Of a stretch of 64,000 bases of DNA, positions 9,392 through 18,089 are shown in pieces. Numbering within the stretch: position 1 is the first letter of the stretch; every line of letters starts with the position of its first letter. The notes under the pieces were generated by a model. That model was given only the letters and a program-made list of their open reading frames with translations. It was not told the origin of the DNA and made no database searches. A program made the translations under genes and the position numbers. Source of the stretch: Heliophilum fasciatum (GTDB lineage: Bacteria; Bacillota; Desulfitobacteriia; Heliobacteriales; Heliobacteriaceae); contig NZ_SLXT01000007.1 in assembly GCF_004341395.1 (NCBI RefSeq), positions 62,001 to 126,000 on the forward strand, written 5' to 3'.

Positions 9392-10960
9392 ATGGGCAAA
9401 TTATTTGGCACCGATGGAGTTCGGGGTGTGGCCAACCGGGAGTTGACGCCGGAACTGGCTTTTCGGCTGGGACGGGCAGGCGCTTACGTATTAAGTCAAT
9501 CGGCACCGCACCCGCGCATCGTGATTGGTAAAGATACGCGGATTTCCGGTGACATGCTGGAAGCGGCATTGATCGCCGGGATCACCTCCGTCGGCGGTGA
9601 AGCGCTGCCTGTCGGTGTTTTGCCGACGCCGGGGATCGCCTTTTTAACACGGGAACTGCAAGCGACGGCTGGGGTGGTGATCTCGGCATCGCACAATCCG
9701 GTGCAGGATAACGGGATCAAATTTTTTGCTGGTACGGGCTATAAACTGCCCGATGCGCTGGAAGAAGAGATTGAAAGTTATGTACTGGGCCAAGGCTCTG
9801 TCAATAAATCGTCGCAACAATTGGGCGGCAGTCGTGCAGGAACTGACGGCAAGGTTGACGGCGGGACTGACGGTGGGGCTGACGGTAGCGACAATGCCTG
9901 TGATGATGCTACTGCCAATGCCAATGATATCGACGATGTCGATGAATCGAAGGCAACGCCGGTCATGGCGGATCGGGCTGTGGATGATGCGGTCAATGAT
10001 ACGGTCGGCGATCAGGAAGGTTTGCACCACGACGGGTTGCCAGCTCCCACAGGTATTCAAGTGGGCCGGGTGATCCCCGTAGCTGATGCAGCCGAACGGT
10101 ACATAGCGTTTTTGCGGAAAACGGTGCCCGGTGATTTTGCCGGGATGAAGATCGTCATTGACGGTGCCAACGGGGCAGCGTCTAAGGTGGGGCCGGAATT
10201 GTTCCGGTCGCTAGGGGCAGAAGTGATCACAATTCACTGTGCACCCGATGGGACGAACATCAATGCCGGATGCGGATCGACTCATCCGGAAAGTTTGGCG
10301 GAAGCGGTTGTGGCCAACGGCGCCGATCTGGGGCTGGCTTTTGACGGTGATGCGGACCGATTGATCGTTGTTGATGAAAAGGGTGCGATCGTCGACGGGG
10401 ATCAGATCATGGTGGCGATCGCCTTATACATGAAGGAGCAGGGACAACTGCCGAAAGATACGGTGGCTGTCACGGTGATGAGCAACATGGGGCTGCACCT
10501 GGCGCTCAAGGCGGCGGGGATTCAGATCTTGGAGACCAAGGTCGGCGACCGCTATGTTCTGGAGGCGCTCCGGGAAAACGGTGCCGTTTTCGGTGGTGAG
10601 CAGTCGGGGCATATCTTGATGCTCAACCACAATACGACTGGTGACGGTGTGCTGTCGGCGTTGCAACTGGTGCGGGTACTCCGGGAAAAGGGGCAGAAGA
10701 TGTCGGAATTGGCCGGGCAGATGCAGAAACTGCCGCAACTGCTGGTCAATGTGCGGGTTAAAGACAAGGCCTGCCAGGAAGAGCTGGAGGTCAAAGCGGC
10801 CGTGGCGGCCGGAGCGGCTAAGCTGGCCGGACGGGGGCGTATCCTGGTGCGGCCTTCGGGGACGGAGCCGCTCATCCGGGTGATGGGTGAGGGGCCGGAC
10901 GCGGAGGAACTGCGGGCGATCGTTGAAGAGATCGCTGATGTGTTCCGGCGGTATGCGTAA
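9392..10960 (+). CDS. glmM: Phosphoglucosamine mutase with internal acidic insert
   Basis: GlmM interconverts glucosamine-6-P and glucosamine-1-P for UDP-GlcNAc synthesis. All catalytic landmarks are present: the N-terminus [11 protein letters not shown], the phosphoserine loop ISASHNP (Ser100), the metal loop DGDADRL, the sugar loop GEQSGH and the phosphate loop [15 protein letters not shown]. The protein has 522 residues instead of about 450. The excess is a Gly/Asp/Ala-rich, strongly acidic stretch at residues 136-220, between the first domain and [10 protein letters not shown]. The frame is intact, so the insert is probably a tolerated surface loop. The ATG at 9392 follows AGGAG. glmS lies downstream, so consecutive steps of the pathway are adjacent. 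Confidence 0.95.
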   Translation: MGKLFGTDGVRGVANRELTPELAFRLGRAGAYVLSQSAPHPRIVIGKDTRISGDMLEAALIAGITSVGGEALPVGVLPTPGIAFLTRELQATAGVVISASHNPVQDNGIKFFAGTGYKLPDALEEEIESYVLGQGSVNKSSQQLGGSRAGTDGKVDGGTDGGADGSDNACDDATANANDIDDVDESKATPVMADRAVDDAVNDTVGDQEGLHHDGLPAPTGIQVGRVIPVADAAERYIAFLRKTVPGDFAGMKIVIDGANGAASKVGPELFRSLGAEVITIHCAPDGTNINAGCGSTHPESLAEAVVANGADLGLAFDGDADRLIVVDEKGAIVDGDQIMVAIALYMKEQGQLPKDTVAVTVMSNMGLHLALKAAGIQILETKVGDRYVLEALRENGAVFGGEQSGHILMLNHNTTGDGVLSALQLVRVLREKGQKMSELAGQMQKLPQLLVNVRVKDKACQEELEVKAAVAAGAAKLAGRGRILVRPSGTEPLIRVMGEGPDAEELRAIVEEIADVFRRYA

Positions 10961-11193
10961 GTAGCGCATGGGGTGGCGTATGGGTCAGCACGTTCGCTAA
11001 GGGCTAGCGTCCAAAACGCTCACGTTGCTGACGCATGCGCTGGGGATGTGTCGGGGGCGTGCCGGGGGCATGCTGGCGATGTTCCGGTGGTATGTGTAGC
11101 GCATAGGTCAGCACGTTCGCTAAGGGCTGACGCCCAAAACGCTCACGTTGCTGACGCATGCGCTGGGGATGTGCCGGGGGCATGCTGGCGATG
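10941..11193 (+). repeat. two-copy tandem repeat with internal palindrome after glmM
   Basis: Copy 1 (about 10941-11079) overlaps the last codons and stop of glmM; copy 2 (about 11080-11193) follows directly. Both run TGTTCCGGYGGTATG ... GGTCAGCACGTTCGCTAAGG ... ACGCTCACGTTGCTGACGCA ... GGGGGCATGCTGGCGA. Each contains an inverted repeat, GTCAGCA-CGT against ACGTTGCTGAC, able to form a long hairpin. An open frame of 86 codons across it merely reads the repeat and has no ribosome site. It looks like a duplicated REP/MITE-like intergenic element. Confidence 0.75.
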
Positions 11194-11243
11194 TGTAGAA
11201 GAACTGTACAGGAAACGGTCATTTTTTGGTTAGGGTAGAGCAG

Positions 11244-11281
11244 GGCTATCTGCGGAGGGCTATGCCGCAGGTAGCCTTTTT
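11244..11281 (+). terminator. intrinsic terminator of the cdaA-glmM region
   Basis: GGCTATCTGCGG pairs with CCGCAGGTAGCC (12 bp, one G-U) around a 9-base loop and is followed by TTTTTAG. Confidence 0.9.
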
Positions 11282-11526
11282 AGTCCTGAATTTTGGGGAG
11301 TGGGTTGCGCAGGGCTTGGCAGACTGATACAATGATCGCGAATGATAATAGAAACATAATGTTTAGATGAGCTATTTATGGGGTGCACATTCTCTGGCAT
11401 TATGTAGAGAAAGGGTGGTGTTATTTTTTAACAATATAACAATACAAGTGATGTAATGGTTAGTCAGTAAGTTTGTGCTTAATTAAAAGGGTCAATGGTG
11501 GAATGGTTCTGACAAAAATAATGCAA
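11282..11526. other. AT-rich intergenic stretch upstream of the glmS leader
   Basis: There is no gene, repeat or strong hairpin in these 245 bases. The glmS promoter must lie here or just beyond. I see several AT-rich blocks but no convincing -35/-10 pair. Confidence 0.4.
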
Positions 11527-11673
11527 GCGCCAGAACCGGTGCGGGTGAAAGTAAACCGGTTGACGAGGCGGGGGTTTATCGAAGATTTCGGCGGATGCCC
11601 CCTGGCTGCTCACGGCCTACAGTTCTGTAACAAATCCCGGGAGTAATCGCGGGGACAAAGGCGGAACGGTGAG
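11527..11673 (+). ncRNA. glmS self-cleaving ribozyme (GlcN6P-activated)
   Basis: The core sequence is unmistakable: GCGCCAGAACC at 11527, TTGACGAGGCGGGGGTTTAT around 11580, CGAAGATTTCGGCGGATG, CCCCCTGGCTG, and the 3' element GGGGACAAAGGCGGAACGGT. Family knowledge: the RNA cleaves just 5' of GCGCC (here between 11526 and 11527) when glucosamine-6-phosphate binds. The glmS mRNA is then degraded, giving feedback control. It lies 133 bases upstream of the glmS start. The peripheral helix at about 11545-11560 has the insert GCGGGTGAAAGTAAACC, slightly different from the Bacillus form. Confidence 0.95.
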
Positions 11674-11698
11674 TGTAGGATTCGTCTGTCCAATTGAC

Positions 11699-11751
11699 CG
11701 CTGTGTACCTTTTCGGGTGATCGACCGAGCGAAAAGGGCAGTGGTTTTTTT
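11699..11751 (+). terminator. terminator-like hairpin between the glmS ribozyme and glmS
   Basis: CCTTTTCG (11708-11715) pairs with CGAAAAGG, extended by CGCTG/CAGTG across an internal loop, and is followed by seven T residues (11745-11751). It sits downstream of the ribozyme and upstream of the glmS ribosome site, so it has the form of an intrinsic terminator inside the leader. Whether it acts as an attenuator is inference. Confidence 0.6.
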
Positions 11752-11805
11752 GTGCTTTTTTCAAATTCAGCGAAAGTATGTAGCAGGATTGAGGAGGATT
11801 TTTCT

Positions 11806-13641
11806 ATGTGTGGAATCGTCGGCTATATTGGTGCCAGTCTCGCGGCACCGATCTTGGTGGAAGGCTTGACCAAGCTGGAGTATCGTGGCTATGATTCGGC
11901 GGGTATTGCGATCGCCGGCAAGGACGGCATTGAGGTCAAGAAAGCGAAGGGTAAGCTGGCGGTTCTGGAGCGGCAACTGCAAAGTGGTATGCCGACCGGT
12001 ACGGTAGGGATCGGGCATACACGGTGGGCAACGCACGGCAAGCCGTCGAATGAAAACTCGCACCCCCATATTGACAATAGCGGCGATTTTGCGGTGGTTC
12101 ATAACGGGATCATAGAGAACTTCCAAAAGCTCCGGGATCAATTGGAAGAGGAAGGGACCGTTTTTACGTCCCAGACCGATACGGAAGTGCTGGCGCACTT
12201 GGTGGCGAAGTATTATGACGGTGACTTGGAAGCGGCGGTGCGGCGGCTGATCGTCGATATTGAAGGGTCTTTTGCGATGGCCTTTTTGTGCAAGCATGAG
12301 CCTGACAAGATTGTGGCCGTGCGCAAAGACAGCCCGCTCGTCGTCGGTCTCGGTGACGGTGAATTCTACTTAGCTTCCGATATTCCAGCGATTCTCAAAC
12401 ATACGCGACGCACTTATATCCTTGATGACGGTGAAATGGCGGTGCTGACGCGCCGTGGCGTTACGGTCAAGTGCTGCGGCACCGGGACGTGCATTGAGAA
12501 GGAAGTTTTTCAGGTGGAGTGGGATGCGGTAGCGGCGGAAAAAGGCGGCTATGACCACTTTATGCTCAAGGAGATCTTTGAGCAGCCCAAGGCGCTCCGC
12601 GATACCTTGTCGGGGCGGATCGTGGAAAACGGCCATGTGACGCTCAATATGGAAGAACTGAAGCTCGATCCGGCAGAACTGCGGGCGGCCAATAAGGTGT
12701 GCATCGTCGCGTGTGGTACGGCTTATCATGCCGGGTTTGTCGGCAAGTATATCATTGAGAATCTGGCGCGCATTCCCGTGGAAGTGGATGTGGCGTCGGA
12801 GTTCCGTTATCGCAATCCGCTCGTCGATGCCCATACGTTGATGGTCGTGGTTAGCCAGTCCGGTGAAACGGCCGATACGCTGGCGGCGCTGCGGGAAGCG
12901 AAGGGCAAAGGGGCCAAGGTTTTTGCGGTGACGAACGTGGTGGGTTCTTCGATTGCCCGTGAGGCCGATGCGGTGCTCTACACCTGGGCGGGACCGGAGA
13001 TTGCCGTGGCATCGACGAAGGCGTACACGACGCAGCTTTTGGCGATGAACTTGCTGGCGCTGGCGCTGGCCGAGGCGCGGGGTACGCTGTCGGCGGAGGA
13101 GATCAGTGAGATCGCCGGAGCGATGCGGGAGATTCCCAAGCAGGTCGAAGATGTGTTGAACGCGGCCGGCGAAGTGCGCATGGTGGCCGAGAAGATCAAG
13201 AAGTGGAACGATGCCTTTTTCATCGGCCGCTCGATTGATTATGCGGTGGCGATGGAAGGGTCGCTGAAGCTCAAAGAGATCTCCTATATTCATGCGGAAG
13301 CTTATGCGGCGGGCGAACTGAAGCATGGGACGCTGGCGCTGATTACGGAGAATATTCCGGTGATTGCGCTGGCCACGCAGGAGCAGGTGTTGGAAAAGAC
13401 GATCTCCAATATCCAGGAAGTGAAGGCGCGGGGCGCGATGATCATCGCGGTGGCGCAGGAAGGGAATAAGGAGATTGTCAAGTTTGCTGATGTGCTCTTG
13501 ACGGTGCCGCGGACCCATCCGGCGTTGACGCCGATTTTGGCGGTGGTGCCGCTGCAATTGCTGTCGTACTATACGTCGGTGGTACGCGGTTGTGATGTGG
13601 ATAAACCGCGGAATTTGGCGAAGAGTGTGACGGTGGAGTAG
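11806..13641 (+). CDS. glmS: Glutamine--fructose-6-phosphate aminotransferase (isomerizing)
   Basis: This 611-residue enzyme makes glucosamine-6-phosphate from fructose-6-phosphate and glutamine. The ATG at 11806 gives the required N-terminus MCGIVGYIG, whose Cys2 becomes the catalytic N-terminal nucleophile after Met removal. GAGGAGG stands just upstream. The glutaminase domain (to about residue 240) shows GHTRWATHGKPS, and two SIS sugar-binding domains follow (VACGTAYHAG, VSQSGETADTLAA, STKAYTTQ). The C-terminus DKPRNLAKSVTVE is canonical. The frame is open upstream to 11752, but that extension reads through the leader hairpin. Confidence 0.98.
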   Translation: MCGIVGYIGASLAAPILVEGLTKLEYRGYDSAGIAIAGKDGIEVKKAKGKLAVLERQLQSGMPTGTVGIGHTRWATHGKPSNENSHPHIDNSGDFAVVHNGIIENFQKLRDQLEEEGTVFTSQTDTEVLAHLVAKYYDGDLEAAVRRLIVDIEGSFAMAFLCKHEPDKIVAVRKDSPLVVGLGDGEFYLASDIPAILKHTRRTYILDDGEMAVLTRRGVTVKCCGTGTCIEKEVFQVEWDAVAAEKGGYDHFMLKEIFEQPKALRDTLSGRIVENGHVTLNMEELKLDPAELRAANKVCIVACGTAYHAGFVGKYIIENLARIPVEVDVASEFRYRNPLVDAHTLMVVVSQSGETADTLAALREAKGKGAKVFAVTNVVGSSIAREADAVLYTWAGPEIAVASTKAYTTQLLAMNLLALALAEARGTLSAEEISEIAGAMREIPKQVEDVLNAAGEVRMVAEKIKKWNDAFFIGRSIDYAVAMEGSLKLKEISYIHAEAYAAGELKHGTLALITENIPVIALATQEQVLEKTISNIQEVKARGAMIIAVAQEGNKEIVKFADVLLTVPRTHPALTPILAVVPLQLLSYYTSVVRGCDVDKPRNLAKSVTVE

Positions 13642-13665
13642 GGTTTGATAGGGTAGAGAAATGAG

Positions 13666-13712
13666 AATCCCCCTGATGAGGCGGTAAGCCTTGTCAGGGG
13701 GATTTTTGTTTT
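13666..13712 (+). terminator. intrinsic terminator of glmS
   Basis: AATCCCCCTGA pairs with TCAGGGGGATT around a loop, followed by TTTGTTTTTT. Nearly the same hairpin, including the loop core TGAGGCGG-AAGCCT, recurs at 22953-22996. Confidence 0.9.
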
Positions 13713-13927
13713 TTATAGGATGAAAGAGGAAGTATGGGAGGAATTTGTTGGGGATTGTCGAAAATAAGATTAAAGAATTCTATATTATGATGTTGAAAAT
13801 ATTAAAAAGTATCGACGTGTACAGTGCAATATCCTAATCTCAACTATGTTTGCCTTGATAAGTAGAGAGAAAACAAATTTATCTCGCGCTTAATGATGAA
13901 TTCAATATATCTAGAGGAGTGATTAGC

Positions 13928-14719
13928 ATGCATTTAGACCCTAAAACTGAGTGTGAAATGATAATAAAAAGGCATAAAATAATCTTTGAGAAAAAAATAC
14001 TTGATTATTTATTGCTATCTCCTGAGGAACTGAGAGAGCGATTAGACTGGAAAGATGCGCGGATATCTTCAGAGCTAAAAAAAGCTAACCATGAAGATAC
14101 ACGCTTTATTTTAAAAAATGTCATGAATAGAAGTGTACATAAAGAAATTAAATCGCTTTTTGATGAACTGAACAAGGAACTTGAATGTGTATTTGAAAAA
14201 AATAACAAAAAATATCGGTGGTTAAAAATAAAGGGGGATGATATCAGTATATATAATGAAGAACCTTCAGATAATTGCACCAAGTCAAAAGAAACAAAAA
14301 TTGCGGAGAAAATAGATTTGTTTTTAAAAGGATTAAACTTACCTAGCCAAATTAATACAGTTGTTTCAGTAGCATCAATTGTATTATCTTGGGTCGCAAT
14401 ACCGGCAATATCAGTGATACCTGCAATAAGCTTATCGGGTTCAGCTATCTTTTTTATCATAAAAAGAATATCTTCAACAAATCTAGATGTGAATCGAGAT
14501 AAAGATTTGTTGGCTGATAAATTGAAGGAAATAAAAGATAAATTAGCCCCATCGGTAGCTGTAATGATTTCAGAAAAAATCACTAATATGTATGTAAATC
14601 ATGTAGAACATCAGATCTCATACGGGAAGAAAACGAATGATTATAGTTTTATGAAGAGAGCTGCACTTGTAACACTTGGGGCAATTGTTTTGCTGAAAGA
14701 ATCAATAATTAAAAAATAG
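13928..14719 (+). CDS. Hypothetical membrane protein in AT-rich island
   Basis: I do not recognise this 263-residue protein. Residues 1-130 are charged and probably helical (RLDWKDARISSELKK; a short Lys/Asn-rich stretch). A hydrophobic double segment follows (TVVSVASIVLSWVAIPAIS, then a second helix ending SAIFFIIKR) that looks like a membrane hairpin, then a charged C-terminal half and a final weak hydrophobic stretch. The ATG at 13928 is chosen because AGAGGAG lies before it and overlaps the alternative GTG at 13919. Base composition is far more A/T-rich than the flanking genes, which suggests recent acquisition. It stands before the IS21 remnant and the Septu-like pair, so a defence role is possible but unsupported. 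Confidence 0.65.
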   Translation: MHLDPKTECEMIIKRHKIIFEKKILDYLLLSPEELRERLDWKDARISSELKKANHEDTRFILKNVMNRSVHKEIKSLFDELNKELECVFEKNNKKYRWLKIKGDDISIYNEEPSDNCTKSKETKIAEKIDLFLKGLNLPSQINTVVSVASIVLSWVAIPAISVIPAISLSGSAIFFIIKRISSTNLDVNRDKDLLADKLKEIKDKLAPSVAVMISEKITNMYVNHVEHQISYGKKTNDYSFMKRAALVTLGAIVLLKESIIKK

Positions 14720-14782
14720 TGTTCATACGATTGCAAAAATCCGAATCCTTAATATTGAATATTTCGCTCTGAGAGAGCCATT

Positions 14783-15357
14783 GTGTCGGCAAAATAGAGT
14801 CACCTTCACGGAGTAGAGATCCACCTGTTTTTTCACTCTATAATGGATTTATGCACATCCATATGTGTAAATTTATTATGGAGGCGGTAATCATGGTGAA
14901 TTATCGCGAAATTCTACGATTGCGAAGCTTGGAATACTCGCAGCGCCAAGTTGCTGTCAGTGTCAAATGCTCCCGCAATACGGTCAGTGAAGTCTATCGA
15001 TTCGCTGATGAAAAGGTATATCATGGCCACTGTCTTCCGAGAATGGACAAATACGGATTTGCAGCATCTCCTTTATCCTATGAAGGCATCGGGAACAGAA
15101 AGAAAAATGCCCGACCTGGCCCATTTGCACAAGGAGTTGGCCAAATCCGGTGTGACTCTGACCTTGTTATGGAGTGAATATTGCGACAGTGCAAGGAATA
15201 CTTATCTTCCTAACAAGTATGTAATCCGTATTATCCACAGCCATTGCAGATGATGCTAAAAAAGAGTAGCCATCATAAGGTCATCGTAGGGATAGATGGC
15301 CCTCGTTCCGTGATCATGGCTCTATTTTCCCGTGAAGGTGGCTCTGTTTATCCGATA
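14783..15357 (+). mobile_element. Decayed IS21-family element
   Basis: The left end (14786-14817, CGGCAAAATAGAGTCACCTT...) and the reverse complement of the right end (about 15357-15320, CGGATAAACAGAGCCACCTT...) form imperfect terminal inverted repeats. Between them lies the broken start of an istA transposase; istB is absent. The right side carries a second GTGGCTCT repeat (about 15360-15370), in keeping with the multiple terminal repeats of IS21 elements. It is about 0.58 kb instead of roughly 2-2.5 kb, so it is internally deleted and not autonomous. Confidence 0.75.
14893..15253 (+). pseudogene. istA: istA transposase fragment, frameshifted and truncated
   Basis: The ATG at 14893 opens with MVNYREILRLRSLEYSQRQV and SRNTVSEV, the helix-turn-helix N-terminus of IS21 IstA. 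After about 40 codons the similarity continues in the +1-shifted frame (TDLQHLLYP, LAHLHKELAKSGVTLTLLW, EYCD) until a stop at 15253. The catalytic DDE core is missing. Confidence 0.82.
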
Positions 15358-15472
15358 AAGTGGCTCTTTCACGTCGAAATACTCACTTTGTATGGCATAG
15401 ATTCGGGTATTGTAACCGGTAAAAAAACTATTGACCGATTACAGTAGGTAAGAAAGGATACAAGGTGATAAA

Positions 15473-17029
15473 ATGAAATTTACTGTTTATACTGGTTTGC
15501 TTATTGAGAAATCAGAAGGTGTATATTTGCAAATTGATAATTGGGATGACTGGTTTAAGTATTCGACAATGTATTATCTGCGATATGTAAATTCAGAAGG
15601 CAAAATATATGACATAGGTAGTGTAAAGATTGGTCAATACAATATGGAACAAAGGCGTCCCGGAATTCCAGATTCTTTCGAGATTTTAGGTGAAGAATTT
15701 TTTTCGGTTGGCCAAAGTGATGAATATTATGAAAATCTCAAGAAACTTGATGATAAAATTAGAGAAAACATATTGATTTCCTTAAGAGATATGGCTTACG
15801 ATCTCGATATTTTCGAAAAATTCAAGAATGAAGATGTAGTTAATGTTTCGTTGATGCGAGATGTAACGAAAAAAACTATTACTAAACAATTTCACAGAAT
15901 GGCTCATGGAGGAGCACGGCTTACCCGCTTCACTTTTGGCTATCGTTTCCCATCAATAATAAATTATCGGAATAATATGTTTGATGTTGATAAACCTGCG
16001 GCTATCACTTTTAAAGTCGAACCTGAATCAAACCCACCAACCAATATTCATATTGTTATAGGAAGAAATGGTGTTGGAAAAACCTTTATGATAAAAAATA
16101 TAATTAGTGCTATAACAGATAATAAGAGTGATGAAGAAGCGGGGTATTTTTTTGAGCTTCAACATGAGAATAAGATTAGTGCTGACGAGCTATTTGCCAA
16201 TGCGATTTGTGTTGGGTTTAGTGCTTTTGATGATCTTTCGAGTTCTATTGATACCAAAAATAATGATTCATTACCTTTGATATTTATTGGGCTAGATAAC
16301 AAATATGATGGTGAAAATGTATTTTATAATGATAACTCTAGGATTGATAAGTTGTCGTTTCAGTTTGCCAATAGTTTGTTTAAAAGTTTTTTAAGTAAAT
16401 CAAAAATAACTTTATGGCGTAGAGCAATGTCAGTATTGAATTACGATAACTATTTTCAAGAGTCTGGGATATCAGAATTAAAATTTGTTAAAGATGAAAA
16501 CATATTTATCCAAACAGCAAGAGAACGATTTGCTTTGTTAAGTTCTGGGCACAAAATTATACTTCTTACCATAACCCGATTGGTTGAATTTATTGAAGAG
16601 AAATCATTAATTATTCTTGATGAACCTGAAACTCATTTACATCCCCCATTACTAGCAGCTTTTATAAGAGCACTATCTGATATATTGATTGAAAAAAATG
16701 GTGTTGCATTTATTACGACACACTCTCCAATTGTATTACAAGAAGTTCCTTCAAGTTGTGCATGGAAAATGCAACGCTCAAGAAGTACTGTTTCTCTTGA
16801 GAAATTAGATCAGGAGACATTTGGAACCAATATTAATTCATTGATAAGAGAAATATTTGGCCTTGAAGTGGATAAGTCGGGTTTTCATAAACTATTGAAA
16901 GAAAATCTTATAAAAATGAATTATGTTTTTGATGATGTTGTAAACAACTTTAATCACGAATTAGGTGATGAAGCGAGAGCTATATTGCGGTTATTGATTG
17001 CTTTGAAAATGAGGGAAAATAATGATTAG
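15473..17029 (+). CDS. AAA+/ABC-type ATPase, Septu PtuA-like defence protein
   Basis: In this 518-residue protein an N-terminal region of about 180 residues precedes an ABC/OLD-type ATPase. Walker A is GRNGVGKT (197-204), the signature-like LSSGH is at 356-360, and Walker B is LIILDEPETHLHP (379-391), followed by the switch ITTHSPIVLQEVPSS. The next gene, overlapping by eight bases, encodes an HNH nuclease. An ATPase fused by operon to an HNH protein is the PtuA-PtuB (Septu) anti-phage arrangement. The assignment rests on architecture, not on a close match I can verify; other ATPase-HNH systems are possible. It is A/T-rich relative to the chromosome. Confidence 0.7.
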   Translation: MKFTVYTGLLIEKSEGVYLQIDNWDDWFKYSTMYYLRYVNSEGKIYDIGSVKIGQYNMEQRRPGIPDSFEILGEEFFSVGQSDEYYENLKKLDDKIRENILISLRDMAYDLDIFEKFKNEDVVNVSLMRDVTKKTITKQFHRMAHGGARLTRFTFGYRFPSIINYRNNMFDVDKPAAITFKVEPESNPPTNIHIVIGRNGVGKTFMIKNIISAITDNKSDEEAGYFFELQHENKISADELFANAICVGFSAFDDLSSSIDTKNNDSLPLIFIGLDNKYDGENVFYNDNSRIDKLSFQFANSLFKSFLSKSKITLWRRAMSVLNYDNYFQESGISELKFVKDENIFIQTARERFALLSSGHKIILLTITRLVEFIEEKSLIILDEPETHLHPPLLAAFIRALSDILIEKNGVAFITTHSPIVLQEVPSSCAWKMQRSRSTVSLEKLDQETFGTNINSLIREIFGLEVDKSGFHKLLKENLIKMNYVFDDVVNNFNHELGDEARAILRLLIALKMRENND

Positions 17030-17858
17030 AATGAAAAAGCCAGAAAATAACATCGATATAATAATATCTGATTGTGTGAGTAATTATCGGGATGAAGATC
17101 TAAGAAATAGATTTAAGTCTAGTATCGCATTTATTGAAAGATATACAGAAAAATTTGACAATGAGATGATGCGAAATAATGTTCATTCACTTCAACCTCA
17201 TAATAGTGTGAATGGAACTGTATCTGACGATGAAATGGTAAAATTATACGATGATAAGTTTTCCAAAAGAGATCAACCTGGAAGAAAACATTACGATAAG
17301 ATAAAGGTATCAGCCCAGAATGGCCGGTGCCCATTTTGTGGAATTCGTCCAGTATATACCCTTGATCATTTTCTTGTTAAAAATTCGTTTCCTACTCTGG
17401 CGGTATCTCCAATGAATCTTGTTCCTGCTTGTAGAGATTGTAATACAATAAAAGGTAATAAACAGTTTTCGTGTTATGAAGACACACATCTACACCCATA
17501 TTATGATGACTTAGGAAATGAAATTTGGTTAGAGGCAATAGTAAAAAAAACATCGGATATTGTAGTATTATATAAAGTAAAAAAGCCAGATTCATGGAAT
17601 GAATCGCTTTTCCAACGTATGAAAAATCATTTTGATTTATTTGATTTAAACACTATATTCAGCCTTCAGGCAGTTGATGAAATTGCTAGTAGTATATATA
17701 AGTTTAAAAACATAAAGGAGATAGCTGGCCAAGATGCACTTTATAAGGATTTAAGTGGCACGTTAAAAAGTTGTGAAAAAGCATCACTTAATGGATGGAA
17801 ATCTGCGTTGTATCGTGCTTTAGCTACAGATCGATGGTTTGTTGAAGTGTATATTTGA
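17022..17858 (+). CDS. HNH endonuclease, Septu PtuB-like
   Basis: This 278-residue protein carries a zinc-bound HNH fold: C103-P-F-C106, the catalytic TLDHF (His116), then N132-LVPAC137-RDC140-N141. The four cysteines form the structural zinc site. The N-terminal third is helical and charged, and the C-terminal part has no motif I recognise. The ATG at 17022 overlaps the ATPase gene by eight bases and has GAGGGA upstream, so the two products are co-translated. Family knowledge: PtuB nucleases cut nucleic acid on phage infection under control of the PtuA ATPase. Confidence 0.72.
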   Translation: MIRMKKPENNIDIIISDCVSNYRDEDLRNRFKSSIAFIERYTEKFDNEMMRNNVHSLQPHNSVNGTVSDDEMVKLYDDKFSKRDQPGRKHYDKIKVSAQNGRCPFCGIRPVYTLDHFLVKNSFPTLAVSPMNLVPACRDCNTIKGNKQFSCYEDTHLHPYYDDLGNEIWLEAIVKKTSDIVVLYKVKKPDSWNESLFQRMKNHFDLFDLNTIFSLQAVDEIASSIYKFKNIKEIAGQDALYKDLSGTLKSCEKASLNGWKSALYRALATDRWFVEVYI

Positions 17859-18089
17859 TTGTATATCATAATATCCAACATGTATCTGGTCATTGTGGGT
17901 AATTCGGAAAAGCAAAAATTTCATGATGGATAGAGGATAAAAATAATGTGCTACAAGAAGAGTGGTATAGGGATTTAATATATATTTCCGAGATTGTTAG
18001 TTTGTTTTTGCTTAGGCGATGAAAAAAGCATTATAAACAGAGAAATTGGAATATCGTAAGGTAAGATGTGTATATAAAATGATTGTTAC

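Noticed and set aside
10973-11233. 86-codon open frame after glmM
   Set aside because: It is produced entirely by the tandem repeat, shows a duplicated protein sequence and has no ribosome site or family resemblance.
12370-13557. 395-codon minus-strand frame opposite glmS
   Set aside because: Shadow of glmS codon usage; His/Arg-rich with no domain.
15244-15447. 67-codon open frame after the istA fragment
   Set aside because: It spans the right terminal repeat of the IS21 remnant and has no recognisable homology or ribosome site.
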